From: Cohnella sp. SGD-V74
GTDB lineage: Bacteria > Bacillota > Bacilli > Paenibacillales > Paenibacillaceae
Assembly (NCBI RefSeq): GCF_003001675.1
Contig: NZ_PVYW01000020.1
Span: forward strand, 1 to 64,000
Reading direction: 5' to 3'
Length of the DNA: 64,000 nt
Position 1 is the first letter of the stretch. Every line of letters starts with the position of its first letter. This document shows positions 46,332 through 54,518 of the stretch, piece after piece. Below the pieces are notes generated by a model that had not been told where the DNA came from, did not search any database, and saw only the letters and a list, made by a program, of their open reading frames with translations. Both the position numbers and the translations under genes were made by a program.

Positions 46332-46919
46332 ATGAACCTTGCTAATAAAATCACAATAGCTCGGATTTTATTAATTCCATTTCTACTCGTGTTTCTACAG
46401 CCGTATCCTGAATGGTTGGTAGACAACTCTCTTATTTTTGCTCACTTAAATCATTATGGGATTTATTATGCGGCAGTTTTGTTTGTACTAACGGCAGCCA
46501 CGGATAAGTTAGATGGGCACATTGCAAGGAAGTACAACATGGTCACGAATCTTGGGAAGCTCCTCGATCCGCTTGCCGATAAGTTACTAATCTCAGCAGC
46601 TCTTATTATGCTTGTGTTTCTACATATGGTACCCGGATGGGTAGCCATAATTATCATAGGAAGAGAGTTGGTCATTACCGCAATCAGGTCAGTTGCATCT
46701 TCACAGGGAATTGCTTTGGCGGCTGATAACTACGGGAAGATCAAAATGGTATTTCAAGTGATCGCAATAACGGCAATTCTACTCAATAATTATCCTTTTG
46801 CATTTCTAACCGATGTTCCAGTTGATAACATATTGATGCTTATAGCTGTGGTACTAACTATTTACTCAGGGCTGAACTACATCATCAAGAACTTCAAAAA
46901 GCTTCAATTGATTTCTTAA
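46332..46919 (+). CDS. pgsA: CDP-diacylglycerol-glycerol-3-phosphate 3-phosphatidyltransferase
   Basis: A 195-residue membrane enzyme making phosphatidylglycerol phosphate. The CDP-alcohol transferase motif is intact: Asp-Gly-x2-Ala-Arg-x8-Gly-x3-Asp-x3-Asp in LDGHIARKYNMVTNLGKLLDPLADK. N-terminal NLANKITIARILLIPFLLVFL and several helices follow. GGGAGG lies 8 nt before the ATG. Composition is AT-rich and the neighbours are accessory genes. It is therefore probably an extra, acquired copy rather than the housekeeping gene, which usually sits beside cinA/recA. A degraded fragment of a related pgsA occurs at 49496-49550. Confidence 0.9.
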   Translation: MNLANKITIARILLIPFLLVFLQPYPEWLVDNSLIFAHLNHYGIYYAAVLFVLTAATDKLDGHIARKYNMVTNLGKLLDPLADKLLISAALIMLVFLHMVPGWVAIIIIGRELVITAIRSVASSQGIALAADNYGKIKMVFQVIAITAILLNNYPFAFLTDVPVDNILMLIAVVLTIYSGLNYIIKNFKKLQLIS

Positions 46920-47091
46920 AAGCATCACAGAATTGTAGTAATACCTCCTCCTGCCTATCCTAATTTGATATAATTAATTTAATATACGTCCCTCGTGCCT
47001 CCGGGACCAGGTTCGCAGGTCGGCATTGATACGTTGCTCGGAAAGGAATCGTTGATTCGGTATCCCAATCCTGGAGGAGGAGAAGTATTCA

Positions 47092-47496
47092 ATGAGCCAA
47101 GCAACGCTGGAATTGATTCTTGATGAGCTGCGGAATTTCAGGTCGGAAGTCAATCAAGAGTTTGAGGCAGTCAGGTCGGAGATTGAGTCAGTTAGATCGG
47201 AGTTCCGTCAAGAGATTGAGACAGTTAGGTCGGATTTTAAAGCGGAGATTCAGAGTGTCAAGAAGGACCAGCAAACCATATTAACCCGGCTGAACAGCCA
47301 CGAGAAAATGTATGCCCAATTGATCGGCATGGTCAAATCTGTCAAAGAAACGGTAGTGGACATCGCGAACCGGCAAGATACCTTGGAACGGAAGTTCACG
47401 TTTCAGTTCAACACGCACGCTGCAAGCATCGAAGTTCTCAATCGCGAACAGTTAATGATAAAGACAGAAGTCGAAATGTTAAAAAACCAATATTAA
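47092..47496 (+). CDS. Coiled-coil protein of unknown function
   Basis: A 134-residue hydrophilic protein with no membrane segment. Residues 10-60 are a repetitive coiled coil built from related units (FEAVRSEIESVRSEF, RQEIETVRSDFKAEIQSVKKD). A second helical stretch follows (VKSVKETVVDIANRQDTLERKF). Similar small proteins occur in many Bacillales beside accessory genes, without a known function. A strong GGAGGAGG lies about 11 nt before the ATG, and a perfect terminator closes the gene. Confidence 0.75.
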   Translation: MSQATLELILDELRNFRSEVNQEFEAVRSEIESVRSEFRQEIETVRSDFKAEIQSVKKDQQTILTRLNSHEKMYAQLIGMVKSVKETVVDIANRQDTLERKFTFQFNTHAASIEVLNREQLMIKTEVEMLKNQY

Positions 47497-47499
47497 ACG

Positions 47500-47542
47500 C
47501 AACCGGCAAAATCCGCTCAGGGATTTTGCCGGTTGTTTGTTT
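47500..47542 (+). terminator. Rho-independent terminator after the coiled-coil gene
   Basis: CAACCGGCAAAATCC pairs with GGATTTTGCCGGTTG (15 bp, 6-base loop) and TTTGTTT follows. The hairpin is symmetric and may also serve the convergent Uma2 gene. Confidence 0.88.
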
Positions 47543-47550
47543 ACCAGCTT

Positions 47551-48129
47551 CTACTGACGCAGATTCTCCGGAAAAATAGCGGAGAGGTCGATGCCCAGGC
47601 AGGGGACAGTCGGGGAGGTCAGCGTATCCCCTTCCGACAACGTCGCCGCCAGTTCGTAACGTCCTTCCCGCAGAACGAATTGGTCGACAGTCCGATAGAT
47701 CGGATCGGCAAGCCAATACTCCTTGACGCCGAACTGCTCATACAGCGCTTTTTTCACCTTTTTGTCATGGCGGCCCGTGCTCTCGGACAGAATCTCTACC
47801 AGCAAATCCGGCACACCGAAGATGAATCCATCATGGATCATATCCAACCGCTCGCTCGCAATGTAGATGACGTCGGGCTGCACGATATTGTTTTCATCAA
47901 AATGCACGTCCATCGGCGCCAGCAGAATCTCTCCCTCTTGGCTGCACGAACTGTGGAAGGCAAGATAGAAATTCGTCAGCATTTTCTGATGCGCGTACTT
48001 GGGTGAGGACAGAAAATCATAACGTACCCCTCCGATGATTTCATAGCGCTCTTCAATCAGAGAGTAGGATTCCTGCTGTTCTTTTACCTTATCATTCCGA
48101 GAGCGTGCCGGGGGCTTGGATCGATTCAT
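47551..48129 (-). CDS. Uma2 family (DUF820) PD-(D/E)XK nuclease-like protein, copy A
   Basis: A 192-residue protein with the restriction-endonuclease-like fold of Uma2 proteins. Landmarks: EERYEIIGGVRYDFLSSPKYAHQKM, PDVIYIASERLDMIHDGFIFGVPDLLVEILSES with the Asp/Glu metal ligands, and KKALYEQFGVKEYWLADP. Family members are abundant in Paenibacillaceae and cyanobacteria, and their role is unclear. The ATG at 48129 is chosen (GGAG 10 nt upstream); an upstream GTG at 48189 has no site. It is nearly identical to copy B at 48863-49441, and the duplicated DNA spans about 640 bp. Confidence 0.85.
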   Translation of the reverse strand: MNRSKPPARSRNDKVKEQQESYSLIEERYEIIGGVRYDFLSSPKYAHQKMLTNFYLAFHSSCSQEGEILLAPMDVHFDENNIVQPDVIYIASERLDMIHDGFIFGVPDLLVEILSESTGRHDKKVKKALYEQFGVKEYWLADPIYRTVDQFVLREGRYELAATLSEGDTLTSPTVPCLGIDLSAIFPENLRQ

Positions 48130-48192
48130 CGCCGCATCACTCCATCTTAGTTTCAGGAATCTGTCAAGCAGGCTCTTTTTACTGGTCACTTT

Positions 48193-48498
48193 CTAAAGTA
48201 AAAAGCCATATTTTCTCTTTCCGTGCAGAACTCTACGAATTTCAATAAATTCAAGATAAACAACGTAAAAGACTAAATAATTGTCAACTACTAGCATTCG
48301 GTAATTCAACAGCTGTAATCTTTTATCATTTGGAATCGGCCCACTGTGAGGAAAGTATGCAAGGGTTGATATTTTTTCATCAAACAGATTAAGGAGGTTT
48401 AGGGCAGCTGGAGGGTTATCAACGGAGATATACTCGATGATATCGGTAATATCTTGTGAAGCCGAAGGCAGGTATTTAATCGGCAACTTTTTCTCCAT
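48193..48498 (-). CDS. RelE/ParE-family toxin
   Basis: A 101-residue protein of the RelE/ParE superfamily. Family pattern: YLPSASQDITDIIEYISVDNPPAALNLLNLFDEKI, LAYFPHSGPIPND, YRMLVVDNYLVFYVVYLEFIEIRRVLHGKRKY. It would act as an mRNA interferase or gyrase poison that the neighbouring antitoxin neutralises. It overlaps the antitoxin gene by 23 bases, and AAGGAG precedes its ATG. AT-rich composition suggests it came with the accessory region. Confidence 0.88.
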   Translation of the reverse strand: MEKKLPIKYLPSASQDITDIIEYISVDNPPAALNLLNLFDEKISTLAYFPHSGPIPNDKRLQLLNYRMLVVDNYLVFYVVYLEFIEIRRVLHGKRKYGFLL

Positions 48499-48769
48499 TA
48501 ATACGACTCCTTAAAGTTTTCATAAGATCATCATGATCAATTTTCTCAACTGATGAATCTGCACTTTCTGTCTCGGCGACAGCCAGCTTTTGATACAGTT
48601 CAATAATTGCTTGCTGCTTCTCATACAATGCATGGCTCATTACTACCAGATCCTCATGTCCATTTTTTGTAATGAATACAGGCTCACCTTCAGAATGGCA
48701 AACTTCAGAAATGTAATTGAAATTATTTCTCAGATCAGAGATGGGCTTGATAATCGGCAATGAAATCAC
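48476..48769 (-). CDS. Phd/YefM-family antitoxin
   Basis: A 97-residue antitoxin. The N-terminal Phd/YefM DNA-binding fold reads IIKPISDLRNNFNYISEVCHSEGEPVFITKNGHEDLVVMSHALYE. The C-terminal acidic helix would wrap the toxin. It starts at GTG 48769 with a weak site. It normally represses its own operon together with the toxin. The first ~10 residues are repeated as a relic at 50031-50060. Confidence 0.88.
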   Translation of the reverse strand: MISLPIIKPISDLRNNFNYISEVCHSEGEPVFITKNGHEDLVVMSHALYEKQQAIIELYQKLAVAETESADSSVEKIDHDDLMKTLRSRINGEKVAD

Positions 48770-48862
48770 TCCCAGATGGTTTGTGTGCTGAATTTATTTT
48801 ATCATAATTATGATAACCAATAAATATCGGGACAATCGCCTCTAATCGTATCGCTGCTGCTC

Positions 48863-49441
48863 CTACTGACGCAGATTCTCCGGGAAAATAGCGGAGAGGT
48901 CGATGCCCAGGCAGGGGACAGTCGGGGAGGTTAGCGTATCCCCTTCCGACAACGTCGCCGCCAGTTCGTAACGTCCTTCCCGCAGAACGAATTGGTCGAC
49001 GGTCCGATAGATCGGGTCGGCAAGCCAATACTCCTTGACGCCGAACTGCTCGTACAGCGCTTTTTTCACCTTTTTGTCATGGCGGCCCGTGCTCTCGGAC
49101 AGAATCTCTACCAGCAAATCCGGCACTCCGAAGACAAATCCGTCATGGATCATATCCAGCCGTTCGCTCGCAATGTAGATGACGTCGGGCTGCACGATAT
49201 TGTTTTCATCAAAATGCACGTCCATCGGCGCCAGCAGAATCTCTCCCTCTTGGCTGCATGCACTGTGGAACGCCAGATGGAAATTCGTCAGCATTTTCTG
49301 ATGCGCGTACTTGGGCGAGGACAGAAAATCATAGCGTACCCCTCCGATGATTTCATAGCGCTCTTCAATCAGAGAGTAGGTTTCCTGCTGCTCTTTCACC
49401 TTATCATTCCGAGGACGTGCCGGGGGCTTGGATCGATTCAT
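48863..49441 (-). CDS. Uma2 family (DUF820) protein, copy B
   Basis: A 192-residue duplicate of copy A, differing at only a handful of positions (for example SACSQEG for SSCSQEG, FVFGVPD for FIFGVPD). The metal-ligand motif VPDLLVEILSES and KEYWLADP are intact. The same start and ribosome site are conserved. The duplication ends at CTTTACCGGTCAC near 49500; beyond that point the sequence turns into a pgsA fragment, whereas copy A continues into the toxin gene. Confidence 0.85.
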   Translation of the reverse strand: MNRSKPPARPRNDKVKEQQETYSLIEERYEIIGGVRYDFLSSPKYAHQKMLTNFHLAFHSACSQEGEILLAPMDVHFDENNIVQPDVIYIASERLDMIHDGFVFGVPDLLVEILSESTGRHDKKVKKALYEQFGVKEYWLADPIYRTVDQFVLREGRYELAATLSEGDTLTSPTVPCLGIDLSAIFPENLRQ

Positions 49442-49495
49442 CGCCGCATCACTCCATCTTAGTTTCAGGAATCTGTCAAGCAGGCTCTCTTTACC

Positions 49496-49550
49496 GGTCA
49501 CATTGCAAGAGGATACACCATGGTAACGAATCTCTGGAAGCTTCTCAATG
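49496..49550 (+). pseudogene. Short relic of a pgsA gene
   Basis: In the plus frame this reads GHIARGYTMVTNLWKLLN, matching GHIARKYNMVTNLGKLLD of the pgsA at 46332-46919 at 14 of 18 residues. The bases are clearly homologous but diverged. Nothing of the gene lies on either side. Confidence 0.75.
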
Positions 49551-50021
49551 TAACTTTTTAATCATTTTAAAGTTAACTAACTTAGTACCCTTTCGTTCCA
49601 CACACTGCGACTTAACTAATTTATATCCGTGATGTTCAAAAAATGATTTTGCTGTGATACTTGCGTCAGTATCCAGTTCAGTAAGACCCAATCTGCTTGC
49701 CTCGGATTCAAGTGCGTTTATTAATGATGAAGCAATTCCTTGCCTTTGAAAATCTTTGTGGACATACAGTCTATCCAAGTGTCCTTTTTGGGTCATATCA
49801 GAAAAGCCGACGATTTTGCCGTCGATTAGGGCAACAAATGTGACATTGTTACTCATAGAATCTTTCCAAGATTCCATTCTAAGCTCCTCATCATATTTGG
49901 ATGCCCATGCATCAAGTTGCTCTTGCGTATAATCTTTCTTGTTTACAGAATGAACTGTTTCATAGAACAACATGACAATCTGACTAATATCCGATACATG
50001 GAACTTTCTGATTTCCACCAT
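49545..50021 (-). CDS. GNAT family N-acetyltransferase
   Basis: A 158-residue cytoplasmic acetyltransferase. Motif A with the acetyl-CoA loop is HLDRLYVHKDFQRQGIASSLINALE. Further family features are VTFVALIDGKIVGFSDM, LDTDASITAKSFFEHHGYKLVKSQ and N-terminal VEIRKFHVSDISQIVMLFYETVHSVNKKDY. The substrate is unknown. The ATG at 50021 has GGAGG just upstream, although the frame runs on to 50159. AT-rich. It is bracketed by relics of pgsA and of an antitoxin gene, suggesting it arrived by recombination. Confidence 0.9.
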   Translation of the reverse strand: MVEIRKFHVSDISQIVMLFYETVHSVNKKDYTQEQLDAWASKYDEELRMESWKDSMSNNVTFVALIDGKIVGFSDMTQKGHLDRLYVHKDFQRQGIASSLINALESEASRLGLTELDTDASITAKSFFEHHGYKLVKSQCVERKGTKLVNFKMIKKLH

Positions 50022-50030
50022 ATATCCTCC

Positions 50031-50060
50031 ATTGAAGTTATTTCTCAGATTAGAAATGGG
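50031..50060 (-). pseudogene. 30-bp relic of a Phd antitoxin gene
   Basis: The 30 bases match 48716-48745 of the antitoxin gene at 27 positions and encode the same PISNLRNNFN segment. Similarity stops sharply on both sides. Confidence 0.65.
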
Positions 50061-50074
50061 GACGTTCACAAATC

Positions 50075-53000
50075 TTAAGAACACTTGCTGTAACCGCAGT
50101 TGCCGCAAGTTTTGCAACCCTCGACGTTCAGCAGAGAGGCCGAGCCGCAGGATGGGCACAGATCCTTCGAGGTGTAGGCGGCTATCGGCTTCTCCGATAC
50201 GTAACCCGCCGAAGCGGTCGACGTCTCGGCCGCGGCTGCTTGCTCGTGATCCGAAGCAATCCCAGCATGCGCCTCCAGCGCTTGAGCGACGGCATCGGCG
50301 ATCGACTCGACGCGGTTCGGACCGAAGCCGACAGCGCCGGAGCCTCCGATACCTTTCAAGTGCTTGACCAGCAATTGAACCTTGTCGCCATGATCCCCGT
50401 AGCGCAGGAACAACGAGCAGACACGTCCCAGCGCTTCCGCCATCGCGAACACGTCGGAGCCGGCTTTGCCCACGTTTAGGAAGATCTCTCCCGGCGTACC
50501 GTCCATGTCGTTAACCGTAATATAGGCCATGCCGAACGGCGTGTTGTATTTGTAGGTCGCCCCGCGAAGAATTTTCGGACGACTCTTGTACTGCTTGTCG
50601 AACACCTGTCTCTGCTGCGGAGTGACGCTCGAGTTCAGCGCAGTATCCAACGTCGCGGCCGGACCAGCTTCGGTTTGGGCGTCCGCTGCTGGCGCCTCTT
50701 CCGCCTTCTCCTCTTCCTTCTTCTCATCCTTCGCTGTGCTCAGCACTTGCACGTCCCGGCTGCCGTCGCGGTAGATCGTAACGCCTTTACAGCCAAGCTC
50801 GAACGCAAGCTCATATAATTCGGCCGTCTCTTCCACCGTAAAGTCCGAAGGACAATTCGCCGTCTTCGAGATCGAGCTGTCCACCCAGCGCTGAATGGCC
50901 GCCTGTACGCGAATATGATCCTTCGCAGACAAATCCATCGCCGTAACAAACCACTCGGGAAGTTCTTCTCCCGGGTGCGCATCCTTCCATTTCTGAGCGA
51001 TTGGGACAAGCTGCTTGTCGAAGCCAAGTCGACTCTGACGGTAAAACTCAAAAGCAAAGTACGGCTCAATCCCTGTAGAAGTGCCGACCATCGTGCCGGT
51101 AGAACCGGTCGGAGCCTGCGTAAGAACGGTGACGTTGCGAATGCCGCGCTTGGCAACCGCCTCGCCCACTTCCGGGTAAGTTGCGACCATATTTTTCATA
51201 AACCCGCTTTGCAGGAATGGATCGGCCTCGAACGCCGGGAACGAACCTTTCTCCGCAGCGATCTCCGTTGAAGCGAGATACGCCTCGCGTGCCATAAAGC
51301 CATACAACTTGTCAAGAAACTCCAAGCTTTCCGGACTGCCGTAGCGGATTTCCAACTGGATCATCAATTCCGCGAGCCCCATTGTGCCGAGACCGACGCG
51401 GCGCTCGTTCTGTTGGTTTTTCTGATTTTCCGGGAAGTGATAAGGCGTCTTGTCGATCACGTTGTCCAGGAAACGAGTCGAGTAACGAACGACCTTGGAC
51501 AGTTCGTCCCAGGCAACATCGTGCGCCGCAGCATCGTAAAACTTGGACAGATTAACGGCGGACAAGTTGCATACTCCCCATGCGGGCAAGCCTTGTTCCA
51601 TTTTAAGTGTTATCCTACCGGCTTTTTATCCGATAGTTCTAACGGTTCGTGTTCCCGTTAGGTCGGCATATCTTTTCGCATCGCCAGCGCGATGCGTCGC
51701 GGCCTCGTGGACGGATTATATTCTGCATATCGCAGGTTCACCGTCTATGCTCTGCCCCTGACCGGACTTTTGGATTTCCGGCCTTCGGTTCGGATTAGCT
51801 TCTCAGCCTTCCCGCTTCATTCCGCGATTTTTAACGTGAGGCAAACTAGGCAACCTTACCACACGGATTCGTACAAATAATCGGGTTAAAGTACCAACTG
51901 TTGGACATCTGGTTGTAGTATTCCATGAACACGACGCCAGGCTCGGCGGACTTCCATGCGCTTTCGATGATTGTGTTCCAGACGTCGCGCGCACGAACCG
52001 TGCGATAATGTACGACTTTTTTGCCGCGCTGCTTCCATTTATCCAGATCGCCATCCCAGAGAATGTCGTACTCGGGGTCCTGCGAATCCGGGAACACCAG
52101 CTCCCAATCCGAGTCTTCCTTGACTGCCTTCATGAACGCGTTGCTTACGCAGACGGACAGGTTGGCGTTGGTCACCTGCCCCATCGTCTGCTTCACGGTA
52201 ATGAAGTCTTCGACGTCCGGGTGCCAATCGTTGATCATTAGCATTAAGGCGCCGCGCCGACTATTTGATGTATAGAACCCGTTGCCGCAAAGCATGTGGA
52301 CTTCATCAACCTCGAAGTCGTATACTTCGCTCATCCCTATTGGTTCGATCGACACAATGCGGTCGGGCATCGTAGTCAACATTTGTTCTACACGTTCCGC
52401 CAATGCAACCTGGCCATCCTCGTGAAGGCGATCTTTCACCCGAGTTAGCGCTCGAAATGAAATACGCGATTTCGTCGAATCCCATATCCCTTGATAATAA
52501 CGCCCAGGAATGCGAAGCTGTCCCCAAACTTCACGAGGGTAACTATTGCCGTGATTGCGTAAGCCTGCATTTTTCTTGTCTTTATGGGACAACTCGATAA
52601 ATTGGCTCATTCTCTCTTTGAACTCGGCCCCTGTTACGCAAAGGCGATGAATGGTTTTCCATTCTTGAGGGCTTCGATCGGTCGAATTAATATGCGACAT
52701 GATGCCATTGGCAGCCAGCAATTGCTGGACGTCACGAAGCATTTCAAGACTGATACTATCGAATCCGTATCCTCCCTTGGAGCCGCGATCGCATCCATCC
52801 GCATCGAAGTATCCTGCTACGAAAGCTCCCATCACGCTCGACCGGGAGCGAAAGATCAGTTCGGGCACTCTAATGTCTTGGCTGCGGGCCTTCAACATTC
52901 GATTTTGCTCGAGCCAGTCCACCACGATTCGGGAATATACAGCTATATTTTTACAGGCTCCATCTCCTGCCTCTACAACCGGCTCAATTCCAAACAGTTC

Positions 53001-54206
53001 CCGTACCAATTCCACGAGGAAATCGCGAATGCCGGGACGATCGTCGGCAGTTGCGAGTTTGATCGCTTTCGGCGCCTCCCAATTGACTTTGCGCCCCCAA
53101 TGTACGTATCCGTCCCCATAAAAGTAACCCATCAAGTAAGCCAAGCGTTCGTCAAGCAGCTTGGGCAATCTCACCGATTCGTTCAACATCGTGCTCATCT
53201 CGGAACGCGGGTACGATTCGGCCTGCAGCTGTACATAGGGAACTTCCTGCAAACCGTCTGCCAGCAAAGTCAAGGTTTCCGAGTCTACGGCCAAATCCCG
53301 CAATGGAATCGTCGTAACGGAACCGTTGCGGATAACTCCCATTTTGTGATCCTTTGTCACATCGACGGTAAAGCCGCGTTCCGTGGTCACCCGGAACAAA
53401 GGTTTGACGCCATTGCGAAAAGAGCAGGTAATCCGGCGCGGACCCAGATGGGTCAATGCATAAAAGCTCTCTCCATGATCCATGCGATCCGCAAGCTCTT
53501 TGGCAGGAATCAGACCGCGGTTCGTTGCGATACGCTCATTCGGTCCGAAGCACCCACCCTGCTCAATCAATCCCGTCGTATAGCTGAACAGTCCGCCCCA
53601 GGATACCGCGCCGCTGGAGGCGCCGTTCACGCCCTTGACGATTGAGCGGCGAGGACGAAGCGAGCTCAGGTTGATGCCTACGCCGCCTCCGCGGGCCATA
53701 ATCTCCGTCATCTCCGCCAGCGTCTGCATAATACCGCCGCGGCTGTCATGAGGGGAAGGGATAACGTAGCAGTTAAACAGCGTCAGCTCCTCGCTGGCTC
53801 CTGCCCCCGCCGCGATCCGGCCCCCGGGAACGAGCTTCCAATCGTCGAGCAGCCAGCGGAACTTCTCCGCCCATACCTTTTGCTTCTCCGGCGTTTCTTC
53901 GACGGACGCCATCGCGTTCGCAAGCCGCGCCCACATCTCCTCCGGCGTCTTCTCGATCGTCAGCGTCAGCTTCTCGATCGTCGATTCGACCAATTCGCCG
54001 CTGCGAAGCTTGACGGTAACGTTCTTGCCCTCGCGCTTGACGACTTCCCCGACATCCTTGGAAGGAAACTTCGGGTCGTCCTTCGTCAGTACGAGCACGA
54101 CGTCGCCCGCCTTCGTCTCCCCCGTGTCCGCGTTTTTCCAGGCGTAGCGATCAAGAAATATTTTCTCGCTCAGCCCCTCGAGACGTCTTTCCTGCATCGT
54201 TGACAC
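50075..54206 (-). CDS. nrdJ: Adenosylcobalamin-dependent (class II) ribonucleotide reductase, split by an intein and a group I intron
   Basis: The host enzyme reduces ribonucleotides for DNA synthesis. After removing intron (51599-51857) and intein (52263-53552) it is 860 residues, normal for NrdJ. Exon 1 (54206-51858) has VPGGRIAAGAGA, TLFNCYVIPSPHDSRGGI, ARGGGVGINLSSLRPR, and ends ICTNPCG. Exon 2 (51598-50075) resumes EQGLPAWGVCNLSAVNL, completing the catalytic Asn-x-Cys-x-Glu motif. It continues with GTMGLAELMIQL, VTVLTQAPTGSTGTMVGTSTGIEPYFA and a C-terminal zinc ribbon (CPSCGS, CKTCGNCG). The start is GTG at 54206, 9 nt after GGAGGAG. The apparent ATG at exon 2 is the last three intron bases. 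Expression requires both RNA and protein splicing. NrdR-like boxes lie upstream. Confidence 0.93.
51599..51857 (-). ncRNA. Group I intron (IA-like, no ORF) in nrdJ
   Basis: The intron interrupts the codons GGT|GAA of the NPCGE motif. P1: exon CGUGUGGU pairs with guide GCCUCACG (51842-51835), with the required U-G at the 5' splice site. P3: UCGCGG (51827-51822) with CCGCGA (51702-51697). P7: GCAUA (51750-51746, in CAGAGCAUAGACGG) with UAUGC (51670-51666, in AAAAGAUAUGC), the R and S elements. P7.1: GACGG with CCGUC. P7.2: CUGC with GCAG. P8: CGCAUCGC with GCGAUGCG (51696-51677). P9: UAACGG with CCGUUA. P9.1: CUAUCGG with CCGGUAG. The last base is G. P7.1/P7.2 indicate subgroup IA. An in-frame stop follows the 5' splice site by three codons. 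Confidence 0.92.
52263..53552 (-). other. Intein with LAGLIDADG homing endonuclease in NrdJ
   Basis: A 430-residue in-frame insertion between QGG and SRRGALM. It begins with Cys (CFGPNERIATNRGLIPAKEL, block A). Block B has VDVTKDHKM (T-x-x-H). The endonuclease has two LAGLIDADG blocks, LAYLMGYFYGDGYV and MGAFVAGYFDADGCD. It ends VHMLCGNGFYTSN (blocks F and G), with Ser as the first C-extein residue. The usual penultimate His is Ser here. Splicing would restore GGSRRGA. Reading-frame integrity and all blocks suggest it is functional or recently so. Confidence 0.93.
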
Positions 54207-54295
54207 TGCGACCAACTCCTCCAAAACGTAGTAGGCAGGGCACAATCCATGTGCAATCAGAAGGAAATGAAAATCCAGCGCTATATGTAAATTGT

Positions 54296-54340
54296 ACAAT
54301 ATATTGTGCTCTCACGCCATTATACTCTCCTATATGTTGT
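54296..54340 (-). promoter_or_regulatory. nrdJ promoter with NrdR-like boxes
   Basis: ACAATATATTGT at 54296-54307 is a perfect palindrome of the NrdR-box type. A weaker match (9 of 12) lies at 54329-54340, 33 bp away centre to centre. A minus-strand TATAAT at 54319-54324 lies between them, so NrdR binding would cover the core promoter. The rest of 54207-54518 holds no gene. Confidence 0.6.
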
Positions 54341-54401
54341 ATTTCCACTGACTTTACGACTACAAAATTTCTACCCCGGCGATCATTGCCAGACCAGCAA
54401 A

Positions 54402-54442
54402 GAGCCATCCGCGGAGCAGAAGACTGCCTGCCGGGATGGCTC
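54402..54442 (-). terminator. Probable terminator of the secreted-protein gene
   Basis: On the minus strand GAGCCATCC pairs with GGATGGCTC around a 23-base loop that can fold further; TTTG follows. It lies 77 bases past the stop at 54519. Confidence 0.5.
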
Positions 54443-54518
54443 CGAAAGCGTATTTGTTCTTACGGCGCAACGACTCTATTCCAACCTTTTTTACATCCGC
54501 GCCTCTCTGGAAATTCTC

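Noticed and set aside
49502-50159. Upstream extension of the acetyltransferase frame to 50159
   Set aside because: The extension runs through the nrdJ 3' end and the antitoxin relic. The ATG at 50021 has a proper GGAGG.
51599-51857. Frameshift or nonsense mutation splitting nrdJ
   Set aside because: The two parts join in frame exactly after removing 259 nt, and the insert has complete group I core pairings and splice-site features.
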